Assembly: GCF_004138295.1 (NCBI RefSeq)
Contig: NZ_SCFM01000006.1
Span: 1 to 64,000, forward strand
Direction: 5' to 3'
Length of the DNA stretch: 64,000 nt
Source of the DNA: Ectobacillus funiculus
GTDB lineage: Bacteria > Bacillota > Bacilli > Bacillales > Bacillaceae_G
Below, piece by piece: positions 1 to 8,401 of the stretch. The notes below the pieces were generated by a model, which worked only from the letters and a program-made list of their open reading frames with translations, did no database searches and was not told the DNA's origin. Both the position numbers and the translations under genes were made by a program. Within the stretch, counting starts at the first letter, position 1. Each line of letters opens with the position of its first letter.

Positions 1-319
1 CTTGAAACCTCATTTTCGCATCATTGTAGACAAAAGAATCATTACTTTTATCTAAATAATCGTACTGAGCAGTAATTGTCGTATAGGAAGGAACCTGATA
101 ACGAATAAAACCACCTGCAAATCCAATCCCTTCCAAATGTTCATACAAACCAGCTATATATACATTGTAAACCTTTCTCTCACACCCAAATGCTCGTTCT
201 AGGCGTATCGCTTGTTCTTCAGTGGGAACAATAGAAAAACGAAAACCAGAAGTGATCCAACCATCTGGTAAAGATTTTTTTGTTCCTTTTATATAAGTTC
301 CATCTTCCCTAGTTGCCAT
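1..319 (-). CDS. tnpB: IS200/IS605-family TnpB (OrfB), N-terminal fragment cut by window edge
   Basis: Reverse-strand frame open from an ATG at 317-319 to the window edge (about 106 residues, 3' end missing). The part GFRFSIVPTEEQAIRLERAF followed by GCERKVYN matches the N-terminal helix-turn-helix domain of OrfB/TnpB proteins (xxFRLYPTxEQxxxLxxxFGCxRxVYN pattern). TnpB is the RNA-guided nuclease carried by IS200/IS605 elements; its RuvC-like domain would lie outside this window, so intactness cannot be judged. A close-to-consensus promoter lies just upstream (353-381). No TnpA is visible. The ribosome binding site is weak (GGAAG or GTTGGTG). Family assignment is by pattern recognition; function as an active element is not shown. 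Confidence 0.8.
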   Translation of the reverse strand, partial: MATREDGTYIKGTKKSLPDGWITSGFRFSIVPTEEQAIRLERAFGCERKVYNVYIAGLYEHLEGIGFAGGFIRYQVPSYTTITAQYDYLDKSNDSFVYNDAKMRFQ

Positions 320-352
320 GTTCAACACCAACTTCCATGTATTGGTAATAAC

Positions 353-381
353 ATTATAACGAATGTGCGTTCGGTTCTCAA
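353..381 (-). promoter_or_regulatory. sigma-A promoter for tnpB
   Basis: On the minus strand TTGAGA (376-381) and TATAAT (353-358) are separated by exactly 17 bp, 34 bp upstream of the tnpB ATG. Very close to the vegetative consensus. Confidence 0.7.
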
Positions 382-428
382 TAACCAACTACAAAGAAGA
401 GAAAAAATAGCCTTACGCCTACTGAAAA

Positions 429-507
429 TTCATCCCCCACCTACTCATTTGGGCTACGCCCTTCACATTCCTTGAGGAAGGGGACTTCTTTTCAGAAAAT
501 CTGTTAA
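429..507. mobile_element. IS200/IS605-end-like hairpin segment
   Basis: Contains CCCCCACCT pairing with GAGGAAGGGG, an inner hairpin GGGC-tac-GCCC, and a tail AAAATCTGTTAAAAGG. The same layout, with tail AAAATCTGATAGAAAGG, recurs at 14343-14406, and a reversed version lies at 38973-39018. Its position beside tnpB suggests an IS200/IS605 end. The tail also provides the AAAAGGAG ribosome binding site of gpmA. The homology is by eye and moderate. Confidence 0.4.
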
Positions 508-519
508 AAGGAGATTCTT

Positions 520-1311
520 ATGATCAAACTTGTACTCATCCGCCATGGGCAAAGTCTATGGAACCTCGAAAACCGCTTTACCGGCTGGACTGATGTAGAC
601 TTATCGGATAACGGACTAAACGAAGCAAGAGAAGCAGGCATCATCTTAAGAAAAAATGGATATACGTTTGACGTGGCTTATACCTCTGTTTTAAAAAGAG
701 CGATTCGCACCTTATGGATTATTCTTCATGAAATGGATCTCGCTTGGGTTCCTGTCCATAAATCGTGGAGATTAAACGAACGCCATTACGGTGCACTGCA
801 AGGTCTAAATAAAGCAGAGACCGCCGCAAAATACGGGGAAAAACAAGTGTATACATGGAGAAGATCGATGAACATTAGACCGCCTGAACTTGATAAAAAT
901 GATCCAAGATATCAGTATTCAGATCCTAGATATAAGAATGTGAAAGAAGAGGAATTTCCTCTTACCGAAAGTCTTGCGGATACAAAAAAACGCGTTTTGA
1001 AATACTGGGATGAAGCAATCGCACCTGCATTAAAGGGTGGACAAAGAGCCATCATCTCAGCCCACGGAAATACACTGCGAGCCATCATTCAATATCTGGA
1101 TCAAATGTCCGAGGATGGGATTGCCACCTTAAATATCCCGACAAGCATACCGCTTGTATATGAATTTGATAATACTTTAAAGCCAATCCGGCATTACTAC
1201 CTAGGTATGGATGGAGAAATGGCTCCGGGAATCATTCCAAAGCATATCCCGTCTGAACTGCTTGATAAAGAGGAAATTGCTGATTTTCATATCAATTCCT
1301 GGGAAGAATAA
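520..1311 (+). CDS. gpmA: 2,3-bisphosphoglycerate-dependent phosphoglycerate mutase
   Basis: 263 aa. Interconverts 3- and 2-phosphoglycerate in glycolysis in the cytoplasm, through a phosphohistidine intermediate. The signature [10 protein letters not shown] places the phosphorylated His at residue 9; the acid/base Glu is E87 in NERHYG and the second active-site His is H182 in SAHGNTLRA. Length fits the dPGM family (about 230-250) with a slightly long C-terminus. The start has an AAAAGGAG site 7 nt upstream. It is a lone plus-strand gene beside a TnpB locus; Bacilli normally also carry the cofactor-independent GpmI, so this may be a second isozyme. Confidence 0.95.
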   Translation: MIKLVLIRHGQSLWNLENRFTGWTDVDLSDNGLNEAREAGIILRKNGYTFDVAYTSVLKRAIRTLWIILHEMDLAWVPVHKSWRLNERHYGALQGLNKAETAAKYGEKQVYTWRRSMNIRPPELDKNDPRYQYSDPRYKNVKEEEFPLTESLADTKKRVLKYWDEAIAPALKGGQRAIISAHGNTLRAIIQYLDQMSEDGIATLNIPTSIPLVYEFDNTLKPIRHYYLGMDGEMAPGIIPKHIPSELLDKEEIADFHINSWEE

Positions 1312-1557
1312 GACTCTCTAACCCTATTTATGGTAAACATGCCCCAGTTTTATAAATTCTTATCTTGCCAAGAAAGCAGTTCCTTTGTGAAGGTTGCCGG
1401 AAAGGTCCTTACTTTGAGTAAACAAAGAAATTTTTATAACTATACAAATAAAGAAGTTATTCGTCTGTATGTTAAATGAACTTTTTCAGTTCCCTCATTT
1501 TTAGAGATGTTTTTTCCTACAAAGTGTAAATACTATAAGAGCAAGGGGGTGCAGACT

Positions 1558-1692
1558 ATGACCAATCACGTTAATAAAGGAAAACAAAAAAGCTCAGTAA
1601 GACAGTCCGGCAATGCATTTGATTCAGATCGCGCGAAAAGCGAGAAAATGGAGCGCCATCACCAGCTCCGCCAGCAACGTGAGAACGACTAG
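1558..1692 (+). CDS. 44-aa hydrophilic small protein, possible minor spore protein, unassigned
   Basis: 44 aa beginning MTNHVNKGKQKSSVRQSGNA, with no hydrophobic segment and many Lys, Arg, Gln and His residues, as in minor small acid-soluble spore proteins. The start at 1558 follows AGGGGGTG at an ideal distance; upstream codons in the same frame lack a ribosome binding site. It ends 15 bp before sspL, so the two are probably cotranscribed, which supports a spore role. A weak sigma-G-like -10 (AATACTA, 1529-1535) lies upstream but I see no convincing -35. I do not recognise the family with certainty. Confidence 0.6.
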   Translation: MTNHVNKGKQKSSVRQSGNAFDSDRAKSEKMERHHQLRQQREND

Positions 1693-1707
1693 GAGAGGAA
1701 GATTACA

Positions 1708-1845
1708 ATGGGAAAAAAACAAAAAAATCGTGGCACCGTTCAAGGAACTAGCGTAAACCCGCAGGGCCTAACGCCGGATGAAGCATCACGCGATCCAAAA
1801 ACTGCTCTTGAAAATCGTGCTAAAAAAAGCAATACAAAAATCTAA
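1708..1845 (+). CDS. sspL: Small acid-soluble spore protein L
   Basis: 45 aa: starts MGKKQKNRGTVQGTSVNPQG and ends DPKTALENRAKKSNTKI. The end closely matches B. subtilis SspL (DPKTELEERAKKSNTK) and the middle keeps the V-x-PQG-L motif. SspL is a minor forespore-specific protein of the spore core with no known enzymatic activity. AGGAGAGG lies 10 nt before the ATG. A strong terminator follows immediately, its stem beginning in the TAA stop. Confidence 0.9.
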   Translation: MGKKQKNRGTVQGTSVNPQGLTPDEASRDPKTALENRAKKSNTKI

Positions 1846-1874
1846 AACACGAAGCCGCGGCTTCGTGTTTTTTT
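1845..1874 (+). terminator. Terminator of sspL operon
   Basis: AACACGAAGCC and GGCTTCGTGTT pair almost without a loop (centre GCGC) and are followed by seven T. Confidence 0.9.
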
Positions 1875-1904
1875 ATTGCCTCTTTGTGAGAAAGAATATG
1901 CCTT

Positions 1905-2858
1905 TTATAAGCCATGTGCTTCTTCTTCGAACGATAAATCTGCACCCGCGATCGTCAGCAAATCATGTTTATCATACGAATCTTGGAGCAGAAGCCGCAT
2001 CGCCTGGGAGCGGACTGACTTTTCTACAATGTTCCGCACATACCGCCCGTTGCTAAACGCTGTAATGGCAGAAGAATATTTCACTGCATTGAGATGATCT
2101 CGCAGCTTCCATTCCGCTTCCTTGGACAATTGGTACTCTCTCTCTTCATACATCTGCTTCCCAATTTCAAGCAGCTGATTGACTGTATAATCTGGAAATT
2201 CAATAATAAATGGAAAACGGGATTGAAGCCCTGGGTTTAAGGAAAGAAAATGATTCATCTCCCGTGAATACCCAGCTAATATGAGGACAAAATCATGCTG
2301 CTTATCCTCCATATGCTTGACGAGAGTGTCAATTGCCTCTTTGCCAAAATCCTTTTCTCCTCCTCTCGCCAATGAATACGCCTCGTCAATAAATAGAATG
2401 CCTCCTAGCGACTTTCGAATTAAATCACGCGTTTTTTGTGCTGTATGACCAATATATTCCCCAACGAGATCCGCACGCTCAGCCTCTATGAGGTGCCCCT
2501 TAGATAGTACGTTCATTTCAAATAGAAGTTTCCCAATGATACGCGCAACGGTCGTTTTTCCTGTTCCAGGATTTCCTTTAAAAAGCATATGCAGCACTTG
2601 CTTCTCTGCCTTAAGCCCTGTTTCCTGCCGCTTTTTGTTCACGTAAATCCAAGCATAGATTTCCTTAATAATAGATTTGACCTCGTTCATCCCAACGAGT
2701 TTGCTCATCTCTTCCTCTATTTGCTTTAGCATTTCATGCTTTGGGGACGGTTCCGTCAATATCGACTTTGGCGGCGGAACAGGGGCGGGCGCTTTGGTTC
2801 TCGTATTTAACACAATATTAATTTGATTATTATTTTTCTTCCGAATGGACTGTTCCAT
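1905..2858 (-). CDS. spoVK: Stage V sporulation protein K, AAA-family ATPase
   Basis: 317 aa, needed for spore maturation in B. subtilis, made in the mother cell. It has a proline-rich N-terminal stretch (about 22-40), then a single CbbX-type AAA domain: Walker A GNPGTGKTT at 95-103, Walker B ILFIDEA at 154-160, and a likely arginine finger in LQSRFPF around 214. Length equals the family norm (about 320). It lies convergent with the sspL unit and divergent from the recombinase-like gene. The 1846-1904 gap holds only the shared terminator, which is symmetric and could also stop this gene. No confident sporulation promoter could be placed in the 94-bp divergent gap. Confidence 0.93.
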   Translation of the reverse strand: MEQSIRKKNNNQINIVLNTRTKAPAPVPPPKSILTEPSPKHEMLKQIEEEMSKLVGMNEVKSIIKEIYAWIYVNKKRQETGLKAEKQVLHMLFKGNPGTGKTTVARIIGKLLFEMNVLSKGHLIEAERADLVGEYIGHTAQKTRDLIRKSLGGILFIDEAYSLARGGEKDFGKEAIDTLVKHMEDKQHDFVLILAGYSREMNHFLSLNPGLQSRFPFIIEFPDYTVNQLLEIGKQMYEEREYQLSKEAEWKLRDHLNAVKYSSAITAFSNGRYVRNIVEKSVRSQAMRLLLQDSYDKHDLLTIAGADLSFEEEAHGL

Positions 2859-2917
2859 ATAATCACCCCTAACCTTTTAGCACTCTCCTAACAATTCAAC
2901 ATTTATGCAGCATTTTC

Positions 2918-2926
2918 TGTTATAAT
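2918..2926 (+). promoter_or_regulatory. Extended -10 promoter for the recombinase-like gene
   Basis: TGTTATAAT, an extended -10 (TGnTATAAT); no good -35. The predicted transcript start near 2933 favours translation from ATG 2953 over ATG 2941. Confidence 0.5.
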
Positions 2927-2952
2927 TTAGAAAAAATATAATGGGTGGTGAG

Positions 2953-3948
2953 ATGTTGGAGACAAAGCGAATTCAAAATGATGAATTGCTCGATACGATT
3001 CGTACATTTGCTGCTTACCTAACGAGTAAGGGCAGAAAGCAATCCACCATTAAACGTTACATGTACGATATCGAGGACTTTATCCACTGGCTTGAAAAAA
3101 AAGAAAAAGCTTCTTCTAACAATATATGGGCATCTCTATGTACAAAAGACTACGAAAATTACTTTTTTGAATTAAAAACGATTCGTCATTATTCCGAGAA
3201 AACGATACATCGCGTGTTCATCGTTCTCAATCGATTATATCAATTTTTCCAGTTATCCAATCCTGGGATGAAAAACCCTTTGAAAGAGATGGAAATGGTG
3301 ATCCAACCAGACCGCGCACTGCGCACGTCTGATTTTATTACAGAACAGGAAGAGCATCGTTTGAAGAATATCCTTTCGTCTCTTGAACATTTATCGGAAA
3401 AGCAACTGCCGGCCCGTTCTTTACTAATTGACCGAAACATCAGCATCATTACGTTGCTTCTTGATTACGGATTATCTTTACAAGAGCTCATCTCATTAAA
3501 TATGCACCATGTTCATTTTGAAACAAACACGCTCTCCATTCCGCCTGTTTCCGGTATCGCACGTACGATTACCCTTACCATCCAAGACAAAAAACAGCTC
3601 TACAAATACTATAAAATCATCCCAGAACCGGTTCGTCCAAAGTATCATTCTGATGATCCACTGTTTGTCGCATTTGACTTTAATCGCAATACGTACCGTT
3701 GGGTATATGAAAACGATGCCCCTAAGGCCTTAACCGAAATTGCTGTACAAAAGATGATTCGCCAGGAGGTTGCACGTGCAGGATTGCGAAAAGGAATCTC
3801 CGGCCAGCACTTCCGTAATACATTTATTCTCAGACTCATTGAACAAGAAGTGAGCGAACAGGAGATTATCAAGCGAGTAGGCTTTAAAACGAAGCTCTCT
3901 CTCAAACGATATTACGATTATGCAAAAAAAAACCCTCTTACTGAATAA
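2953..3948 (+). CDS. Tyrosine recombinase-like protein lacking several catalytic residues
   Basis: 331 aa from ATG 2953, preceded by GGGTGGTGAG; the in-frame ATG at 2941 has no ribosome binding site. Fold-level signature of phage-integrase/XerC/D proteins: N-terminal SAM-like core-binding domain (about 10-110) and C-terminal catalytic-like domain. However, counting from ATG 2941, the first catalytic Arg position (usual GLRxSELL) reads YGLSLQELISL, the HxxR motif reads QHFR (Arg 292 kept, His replaced by Gln 289), and the later His/Trp in the usual GH-S motif is Phe 315. Tyr 324/325 (RYYDYA) remains. It is probably not a working recombinase; a DNA-binding role is possible. Frame is intact and codon use looks normal. 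Confidence 0.8.
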   Translation: MLETKRIQNDELLDTIRTFAAYLTSKGRKQSTIKRYMYDIEDFIHWLEKKEKASSNNIWASLCTKDYENYFFELKTIRHYSEKTIHRVFIVLNRLYQFFQLSNPGMKNPLKEMEMVIQPDRALRTSDFITEQEEHRLKNILSSLEHLSEKQLPARSLLIDRNISIITLLLDYGLSLQELISLNMHHVHFETNTLSIPPVSGIARTITLTIQDKKQLYKYYKIIPEPVRPKYHSDDPLFVAFDFNRNTYRWVYENDAPKALTEIAVQKMIRQEVARAGLRKGISGQHFRNTFILRLIEQEVSEQEIIKRVGFKTKLSLKRYYDYAKKNPLTE

Positions 3949-3955
3949 GAGGGTT
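3931..3955. terminator. Bidirectional terminator between the recombinase-like gene and hfq
   Basis: AACCCTCTTA-ctgaa-TAAGAGGGTT with A8 on the left (T-run for hfq) and TTTCC on the right. The stop codon of the plus-strand gene (3946-3948) lies inside the hairpin. Confidence 0.9.
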
Positions 3956-3975
3956 TCCTTATGTATACATGTATC

Positions 3976-4200
3976 CTATTCAAGCTCAATAGATACATTT
4001 TTTTGCGGCATGAATGTAGAAATCGCGTGCTTATAAATAAGCTGTTGCTTTCCATCTGTTTCCAGTAACACTGTGAAGTTATCGAAGCCTTTAATCAGAC
4101 CGCGAAGCTGGAATCCATTTAGCAAGTACAGCGTTACAAACGTATTATCCTTGCGGAGTTGGTTTAAAAATTGGTCTTGGATATTGATAGATTGCTTCAT
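3976..4200 (-). CDS. hfq: RNA chaperone Hfq
   Basis: 74 aa, the length of B. subtilis Hfq. Sm1 motif around [20 protein letters not shown] and Sm2 motif YKHAIST (family KHA motif) are both present; there is no long C-terminal tail, as usual in Firmicutes. It forms a hexameric RNA-binding ring in the cytoplasm. It sits 25 bp downstream of miaA, the classic miaA-hfq pairing, with GAGGAGG before its ATG, and ends at a strong terminator. Confidence 0.97.
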   Translation of the reverse strand: MKQSINIQDQFLNQLRKDNTFVTLYLLNGFQLRGLIKGFDNFTVLLETDGKQQLIYKHAISTFMPQKNVSIELE

Positions 4201-4225
4201 GTCGAATCCTCCTCTTTTTCTCTAC

Positions 4226-5176
4226 CTACGTATTATTCGCCTTTAACCGTAGGTTTCCTTCTACATAGCTGAAAATTTCTTCCTTTTTTTCGCCCTCTGT
4301 CATGTCAAACCATGTAACATCCATTTTATTGCGGAACCATGTTAACTGACGTTTTGCGTAACGCCTTGAGTTTGTTTTTAAAGCCTCTACAGCTTCCTCT
4401 AAGGTTGTTATCCCTTCAAAGTATGTATACAACTCCTTATATCCAATCGCTTGAATTGATTGACAATGACGCAAGCCCTGATCATACAGTGATTTAACCT
4501 CCTCGAGCAAGCCCTGCTCCATCATAAGATCGACCCGCTGATTAATGCGATTGTACAGTTTGTCCCGCGCCATTGTCAGACCAACAATAGCGGTGTCATA
4601 TAGCAAGATTTGCTGCTGCCCTTCTAACGTTTCGCTCATCGTTTTTCCTGTTGTATGCAAAATCTCGAGTGCACGAATTACGCGGCGTACATTGTTTGGA
4701 TGAATGCGTTCAGCACTTTGCGGATCAGCATGCTTTAGCATATCGTATACCGCCCCTACTCCATCCGTTTCTGCTAATCTTTCAAGGCTTTCGCGGTACG
4801 CCTCATCTCCCGGTGATTCTGAAAATTGGTAATCATACAAGACAGACTGTATGTACAGCCCTGTCCCGCCTACAATAATCGGCAACTTACCCCGTTTTGA
4901 GATATCATGAATGTGCATTCGTACAAGCTGTTGAAACTCTGCTGCCGAGAACGGTTCATCGGGGTCGCGAATGTCAATCATATAATGAGGAATTCCTTCC
5001 ATTTCCTCTTTCGTTACCTTCGCTGTGCCAATATCCATCTCTCGATACACCTGCATAGAATCGCCGCTTATAATCTCACCATCGAATGCCTTTGCCATAT
5101 CAATGCTTAGCTTCGTCTTACCGACCGCTGTCGGTCCGATAATGACAACGACCTTTTCTTGCTGTATTCCTCCCAT
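4226..5176 (-). CDS. miaA: tRNA dimethylallyltransferase
   Basis: 316 aa. Adds the dimethylallyl group of DMAPP to N6 of A37 in tRNAs reading UNN codons, the substrate step for MiaB (also in this window). P-loop GPTAVGKTKLS at 14-24, then SGDSMQVY (39-44), GIPHYMIDI and the RRVIRALEI tRNA-contact region. Length matches the family. GTGGAG precedes the start. It is first in a miaA-hfq unit; no clear -10/-35 was placed in the upstream gap. Confidence 0.96.
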   Translation of the reverse strand: MGGIQQEKVVVIIGPTAVGKTKLSIDMAKAFDGEIISGDSMQVYREMDIGTAKVTKEEMEGIPHYMIDIRDPDEPFSAAEFQQLVRMHIHDISKRGKLPIIVGGTGLYIQSVLYDYQFSESPGDEAYRESLERLAETDGVGAVYDMLKHADPQSAERIHPNNVRRVIRALEILHTTGKTMSETLEGQQQILLYDTAIVGLTMARDKLYNRINQRVDLMMEQGLLEEVKSLYDQGLRHCQSIQAIGYKELYTYFEGITTLEEAVEALKTNSRRYAKRQLTWFRNKMDVTWFDMTEGEKKEEIFSYVEGNLRLKANNT

Positions 5177-5345
5177 ATGGCTCCACTCTCTTTTTATATA
5201 AAGTTGTACATCTGATTATTATACCCAATTTCTGAAGTTTTAGAAGAGAAAAAGTATAAATTCCCCAATATGGTACATGAAATTTCATAAACAGACAGGC
5301 AGGCTCCCGTTATTTAAAAACGAATCTTTATTTCATTAATGGGAC

Positions 5346-5381
5346 AGTATACCAAAAGAACTCTGTTCTATTTGGTATACT
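5346..5381. repeat. Long near-perfect palindrome (16-bp stem)
   Basis: AGTATACCAAA (5346-5356) pairs with TTTGGTATACT (5371-5381), and inside it AGAAC pairs with GTTCT around a 3-nt TCT loop, leaving one bulged A. No T-tract on either side, so a terminator is unlikely. Lies between miaA and the gerAB-like relic. Confidence 0.7.
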
Positions 5382-5439
5382 CTTAAAATCTTAATTCAGG
5401 GTAAATCACAGAATGATGCCAACTTATGGAGGAAAACAT

Positions 5440-5550
5440 ATGCTTGAAAAGGGTGGAATATCAGCTAAACAATTTGAAAAATTGGTTTTTATCTACTGTG
5501 GGGAGTTCAATATCAGGAGCTATACTTTCTTCAAACAAAAAACAGAATAA
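5440..5550 (+). pseudogene. Relic of a GerAB-type spore germination permease, N-terminal stub with frameshift
   Basis: ATG 5440, preceded by GGAGG, opens a 36-codon frame starting MLEKGGISAKQFEKLVFI. GerAB/GerB-family germinant receptor subunits typically begin with an ISxxQF..LV stretch followed by the first membrane helix with TVGSSI. Here TVGSSI appears in the +1 frame right after the matching point (about 5490), so a frameshift plus loss of almost all the gene is inferred. The remainder runs straight into the terminator at 5543. Short match, so the family call is moderate. Confidence 0.5.
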
Positions 5551-5578
5551 GCGCCCTATCTTGCAGGCTTATTCTGCT
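5543..5578. terminator. Terminator of the ylmA-like gene (bidirectional shape)
   Basis: CAGAATAAGC and GCTTATTCTG pair (10 bp); six-T tract on the minus side and CTTTT on the plus side. Confidence 0.85.
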
Positions 5579-5593
5579 TTTCGCATGGTTTGG

Positions 5594-6370
5594 TTAGAGA
5601 CTTGCAACAATCCACTTTCTATTTTCGCGTTCGTGCACCTCAACCGGAACGCCAAAAAAACGGCTTAATGCCTCAGCATCCAGCACTTGTTCTGTAGCAC
5701 CCGTTTCAAATATCGTTCCTTCCTTGAGAAGAAGTGTATGCGTAAAGCATGGAACGATTTCTTCAATATGATGCGTTACATAAATAAGCGTCGGCGCATC
5801 GGGCTTAGAAGCGATGTCAGAAATCATGGCGAGCACCTGCTCGCGCGCCAATAAATCAAGACCTGTACATGGCTCATCCAAGATTAAAATATCTGGGGAA
5901 GCCATTAACGCTCTTGCGATTAATACCTTCTGCTGCTCTCCTTGCGAAAACGTATGATATTGCCTTCCAATAAGCTTTTCACATCCAAATAACACAAGCA
6001 GCTCCCGCGCCCTTTGTTCATCGTCTGCTTCTACCCCGTCATAAAGCCCAATCGTTGCAAATTTGCCGCTCATCACAACCTCTTCCGCTGTTTCATGACC
6101 GTAAAATCTTTGCTGCAAGGACGAACTGACAAGACCGATGCGCTTTCGGAATTCCGGCAGCTTAACCGTTCCATACCGTTGTCCTAACACTGTCACCGAA
6201 CCAGTAGATGGCCAAATATAACCCGTTAAAATATTTAAAAGCGTCGTCTTTCCGGAACCGTTCAAGCCGACGAGGCACCAGTTCTCACCGCGATTAACTT
6301 GCCATGAAACATCAGTTAGAATTTGCTTACCTTGTCTAACCCACGAAATGTTTTGTAAATCGATGACCAT
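5594..6370 (-). CDS. ylmA: ABC transporter ATP-binding protein, YlmA type
   Basis: 258 aa single nucleotide-binding domain: Walker A GLNGSGKTT (35-43), Q-loop region near 80-86, signature FSQGEQQ (141-147), Walker B ILILDEP (161-167), His switch in VTHHIEE. It resembles B. subtilis YlmA and ModF-type ATPases. No permease or binding protein is adjacent, so it is an orphan ATPase whose partner and substrate cannot be told from this sequence. It stands alone between its own terminator and a stem-loop after mutL. An ATGTATACAT palindrome lies 27 bp upstream of its start. Confidence 0.85.
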   Translation of the reverse strand: MVIDLQNISWVRQGKQILTDVSWQVNRGENWCLVGLNGSGKTTLLNILTGYIWPSTGSVTVLGQRYGTVKLPEFRKRIGLVSSSLQQRFYGHETAEEVVMSGKFATIGLYDGVEADDEQRARELLVLFGCEKLIGRQYHTFSQGEQQKVLIARALMASPDILILDEPCTGLDLLAREQVLAMISDIASKPDAPTLIYVTHHIEEIVPCFTHTLLLKEGTIFETGATEQVLDAEALSRFFGVPVEVHERENRKWIVASL

Positions 6371-6479
6371 AGAAACCCCTCTTTTTTCAACAAATTATGT
6401 ATACATATTCCAAAACACTACTATATTAGCCATTCCGTATGTTGTTTGTGCCATCTGCCCATTTTTGTGCAGTTTATGG

Positions 6480-6509
6480 AACCAATCCCCTATAAACAAA
6501 GGATTGGTT
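6480..6509 (-). terminator. Stem-loop after mutL
   Basis: AACCAATCC / GGATTGGTT 9-bp stem, 12-nt loop, 11 bp past the mutL stop. It lacks a T-run, so it may be an mRNA 3' stabiliser or a weak terminator. Confidence 0.45.
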
Positions 6510-6520
6510 CTTAGTATTTA

Positions 6521-8398
6521 TCACATTACCCTTTTAAACATCTTCTCCAGCTCATACGTTGAATGATGCACAAGAATTGGTCTGCCATGCGGGCATGTAT
6601 ATGGGTTTGTTGTCTTACGCAAGTCCTCAAGCAACGCAAAAATCTCATCATTTGTAATATATTGATTTGCTTTAATAGAAGCCTTACAGCTCATCATAAT
6701 CGCCGCTTCTTCCCGCAGCTTACGGATATCAACCCGCTTCAGTTTCAGCACCTGCTGCATCATTTCCTCAATAACTTCAACCTCTTGTCCTTTCGGAAAC
6801 CATGTCGGATGCGAGCGCACAAGAAAGCTTTGATGGCCGAATGGCTCTAAAAACAATCCAACCTTCCGGAGCTCTTCCAGCTGCTCCTCAAGCCGCAAAA
6901 ACTCGGGCAATGAAACATCGATACGGTACGGAACGAGCAGCTCCTGCACCTCAGAAGCAACCTGTCCAACCTTCTCACGAAAATATTCATAGTTGATTCT
7001 CTCCTGCGCCGCGTGCTGATCGAGTATATACAACCCTTGATCATTTTGAGCCAAAATATATGTGCCGTGCATTTGCCCGATTGGATATAGAGGAGGCAAT
7101 TCATTTCCTGTTTGTGGCGGACACTCCTCGAACATCCCATCGTCGGCTCTTTCTAGCTCCTCTGCCATAAGCGTATCCCCTGCATCTGCTTCATACTGGA
7201 TCTCCTCTTGTACAGCAGCTTTAGGGTGGATATATTTCTGCTTCTCTACCGCTGCCTCCTGCACAATAGGCGCAGCAGGCGGCTTGTACTCATTGACAAA
7301 TGTACGAGTCGGAAGAGAAGCGGCAGGGGCCCCATGATCAAATTGAAAGGTCTCCTGCACACTTTCTTGTTTTATTTTTTTATTCGTTGTCACAGATGCA
7401 TCGGGAATCAGCTGCAGGTTATGAAACGCCTGTTGAATCGCTGTTTCCATCAATTTTAAAAGTTCAGCCTCCTTGCTGAAGCGTACCTCAAGCTTTGCCG
7501 GGTGAACATTCACATCTACAAGCATCGGATCCATTTCGATTGATAAAAAACCAATCGGATACCGCCCGATTGGGAGCAGCGTATGATACCCTTGTTGAAT
7601 CGCCTTTACTAGCGAAAAGTTCTTTACATAGCGTCCGTTGACAATCGTTGAAATATAATTTCGTGATGCCCGCGTAAGTTCCGGGAGTGCCATATAGCCT
7701 GTTATCGTAAAATCAAGAGACTCCGCTTGAATTGGAATCATTTTTTTCGCTGCCGTTACACCGTAAATGGCGGCTAACACTTGCTGAACATCGCCATTTC
7801 CAGACGTATGCAGCAGCTTTTTCTCATTATGAAACAATCGAAAAGAGACATCTGGATGAGACATCGCAAGGCGATAGACGATATCCGTAATACTGCCTAG
7901 TTCGGTATTAATTGTTTTCATATATTTTAAACGGGCCGGTGTGTTAAAAAATAAATTGCGAACCGTAATATCTGTTCCTTTTCGACTTGCCGCCTTTTCA
8001 AGGCGCATCACCTCGCCGCCTTTAATGACGAGATGCGTCCCTGCAGTATCCCCCGTACTTGTTATGAGTTCTAATTCACTAACAGATGCGATGCTTGGCA
8101 GCGCTTCGCCGCGAAAGCCAAGCGTACGGATGCGAAATAAATCGTTTTCGTCTTGAATCTTGCTTGTCGCGTGACGATCGAATGCCAATAGGCAATCATC
8201 TTCCGCTATACCATCGCCGTTATCAAGAATGCGAATACTCGACAAGCCTGCCTCCTCAAGGTGAATCTCAACTGTTGTACTATGGGCATCGACCGCGTTT
8301 TCAACGAGCTCTTTTACAACAGAAGCAGGGCGTTCTACGACCTCGCCCGCCGCAATGAGATTGGATAGCTGTTCGTCAAGCTTTCGAATTTTCCCCAT
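6521..8398 (-). CDS. mutL: DNA mismatch repair protein MutL
   Basis: 625 aa. N-terminal GHKL ATPase: ELVENAVDA (30-38), DNGDGI (59-64), GFRGEAL (94-100), [10 protein letters not shown] (298-307). A variable linker (about 330-435) precedes the C-terminal endonuclease domain: [12 protein letters not shown] (460-471), a beta-clamp-type QELLVP, SCKASIK and CPHGRP, the metal-binding set of the MutL group that nicks DNA. It couples MutS mismatch recognition to strand removal. The gene starts 3 bp after mutS ends, so the pair is one operon. Confidence 0.97.
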   Translation of the reverse strand: MGKIRKLDEQLSNLIAAGEVVERPASVVKELVENAVDAHSTTVEIHLEEAGLSSIRILDNGDGIAEDDCLLAFDRHATSKIQDENDLFRIRTLGFRGEALPSIASVSELELITSTGDTAGTHLVIKGGEVMRLEKAASRKGTDITVRNLFFNTPARLKYMKTINTELGSITDIVYRLAMSHPDVSFRLFHNEKKLLHTSGNGDVQQVLAAIYGVTAAKKMIPIQAESLDFTITGYMALPELTRASRNYISTIVNGRYVKNFSLVKAIQQGYHTLLPIGRYPIGFLSIEMDPMLVDVNVHPAKLEVRFSKEAELLKLMETAIQQAFHNLQLIPDASVTTNKKIKQESVQETFQFDHGAPAASLPTRTFVNEYKPPAAPIVQEAAVEKQKYIHPKAAVQEEIQYEADAGDTLMAEELERADDGMFEECPPQTGNELPPLYPIGQMHGTYILAQNDQGLYILDQHAAQERINYEYFREKVGQVASEVQELLVPYRIDVSLPEFLRLEEQLEELRKVGLFLEPFGHQSFLVRSHPTWFPKGQEVEVIEEMMQQVLKLKRVDIRKLREEAAIMMSCKASIKANQYITNDEIFALLEDLRKTTNPYTCPHGRPILVHHSTYELEKMFKRVM

Positions 8399-8401
8399 GT
8401 T

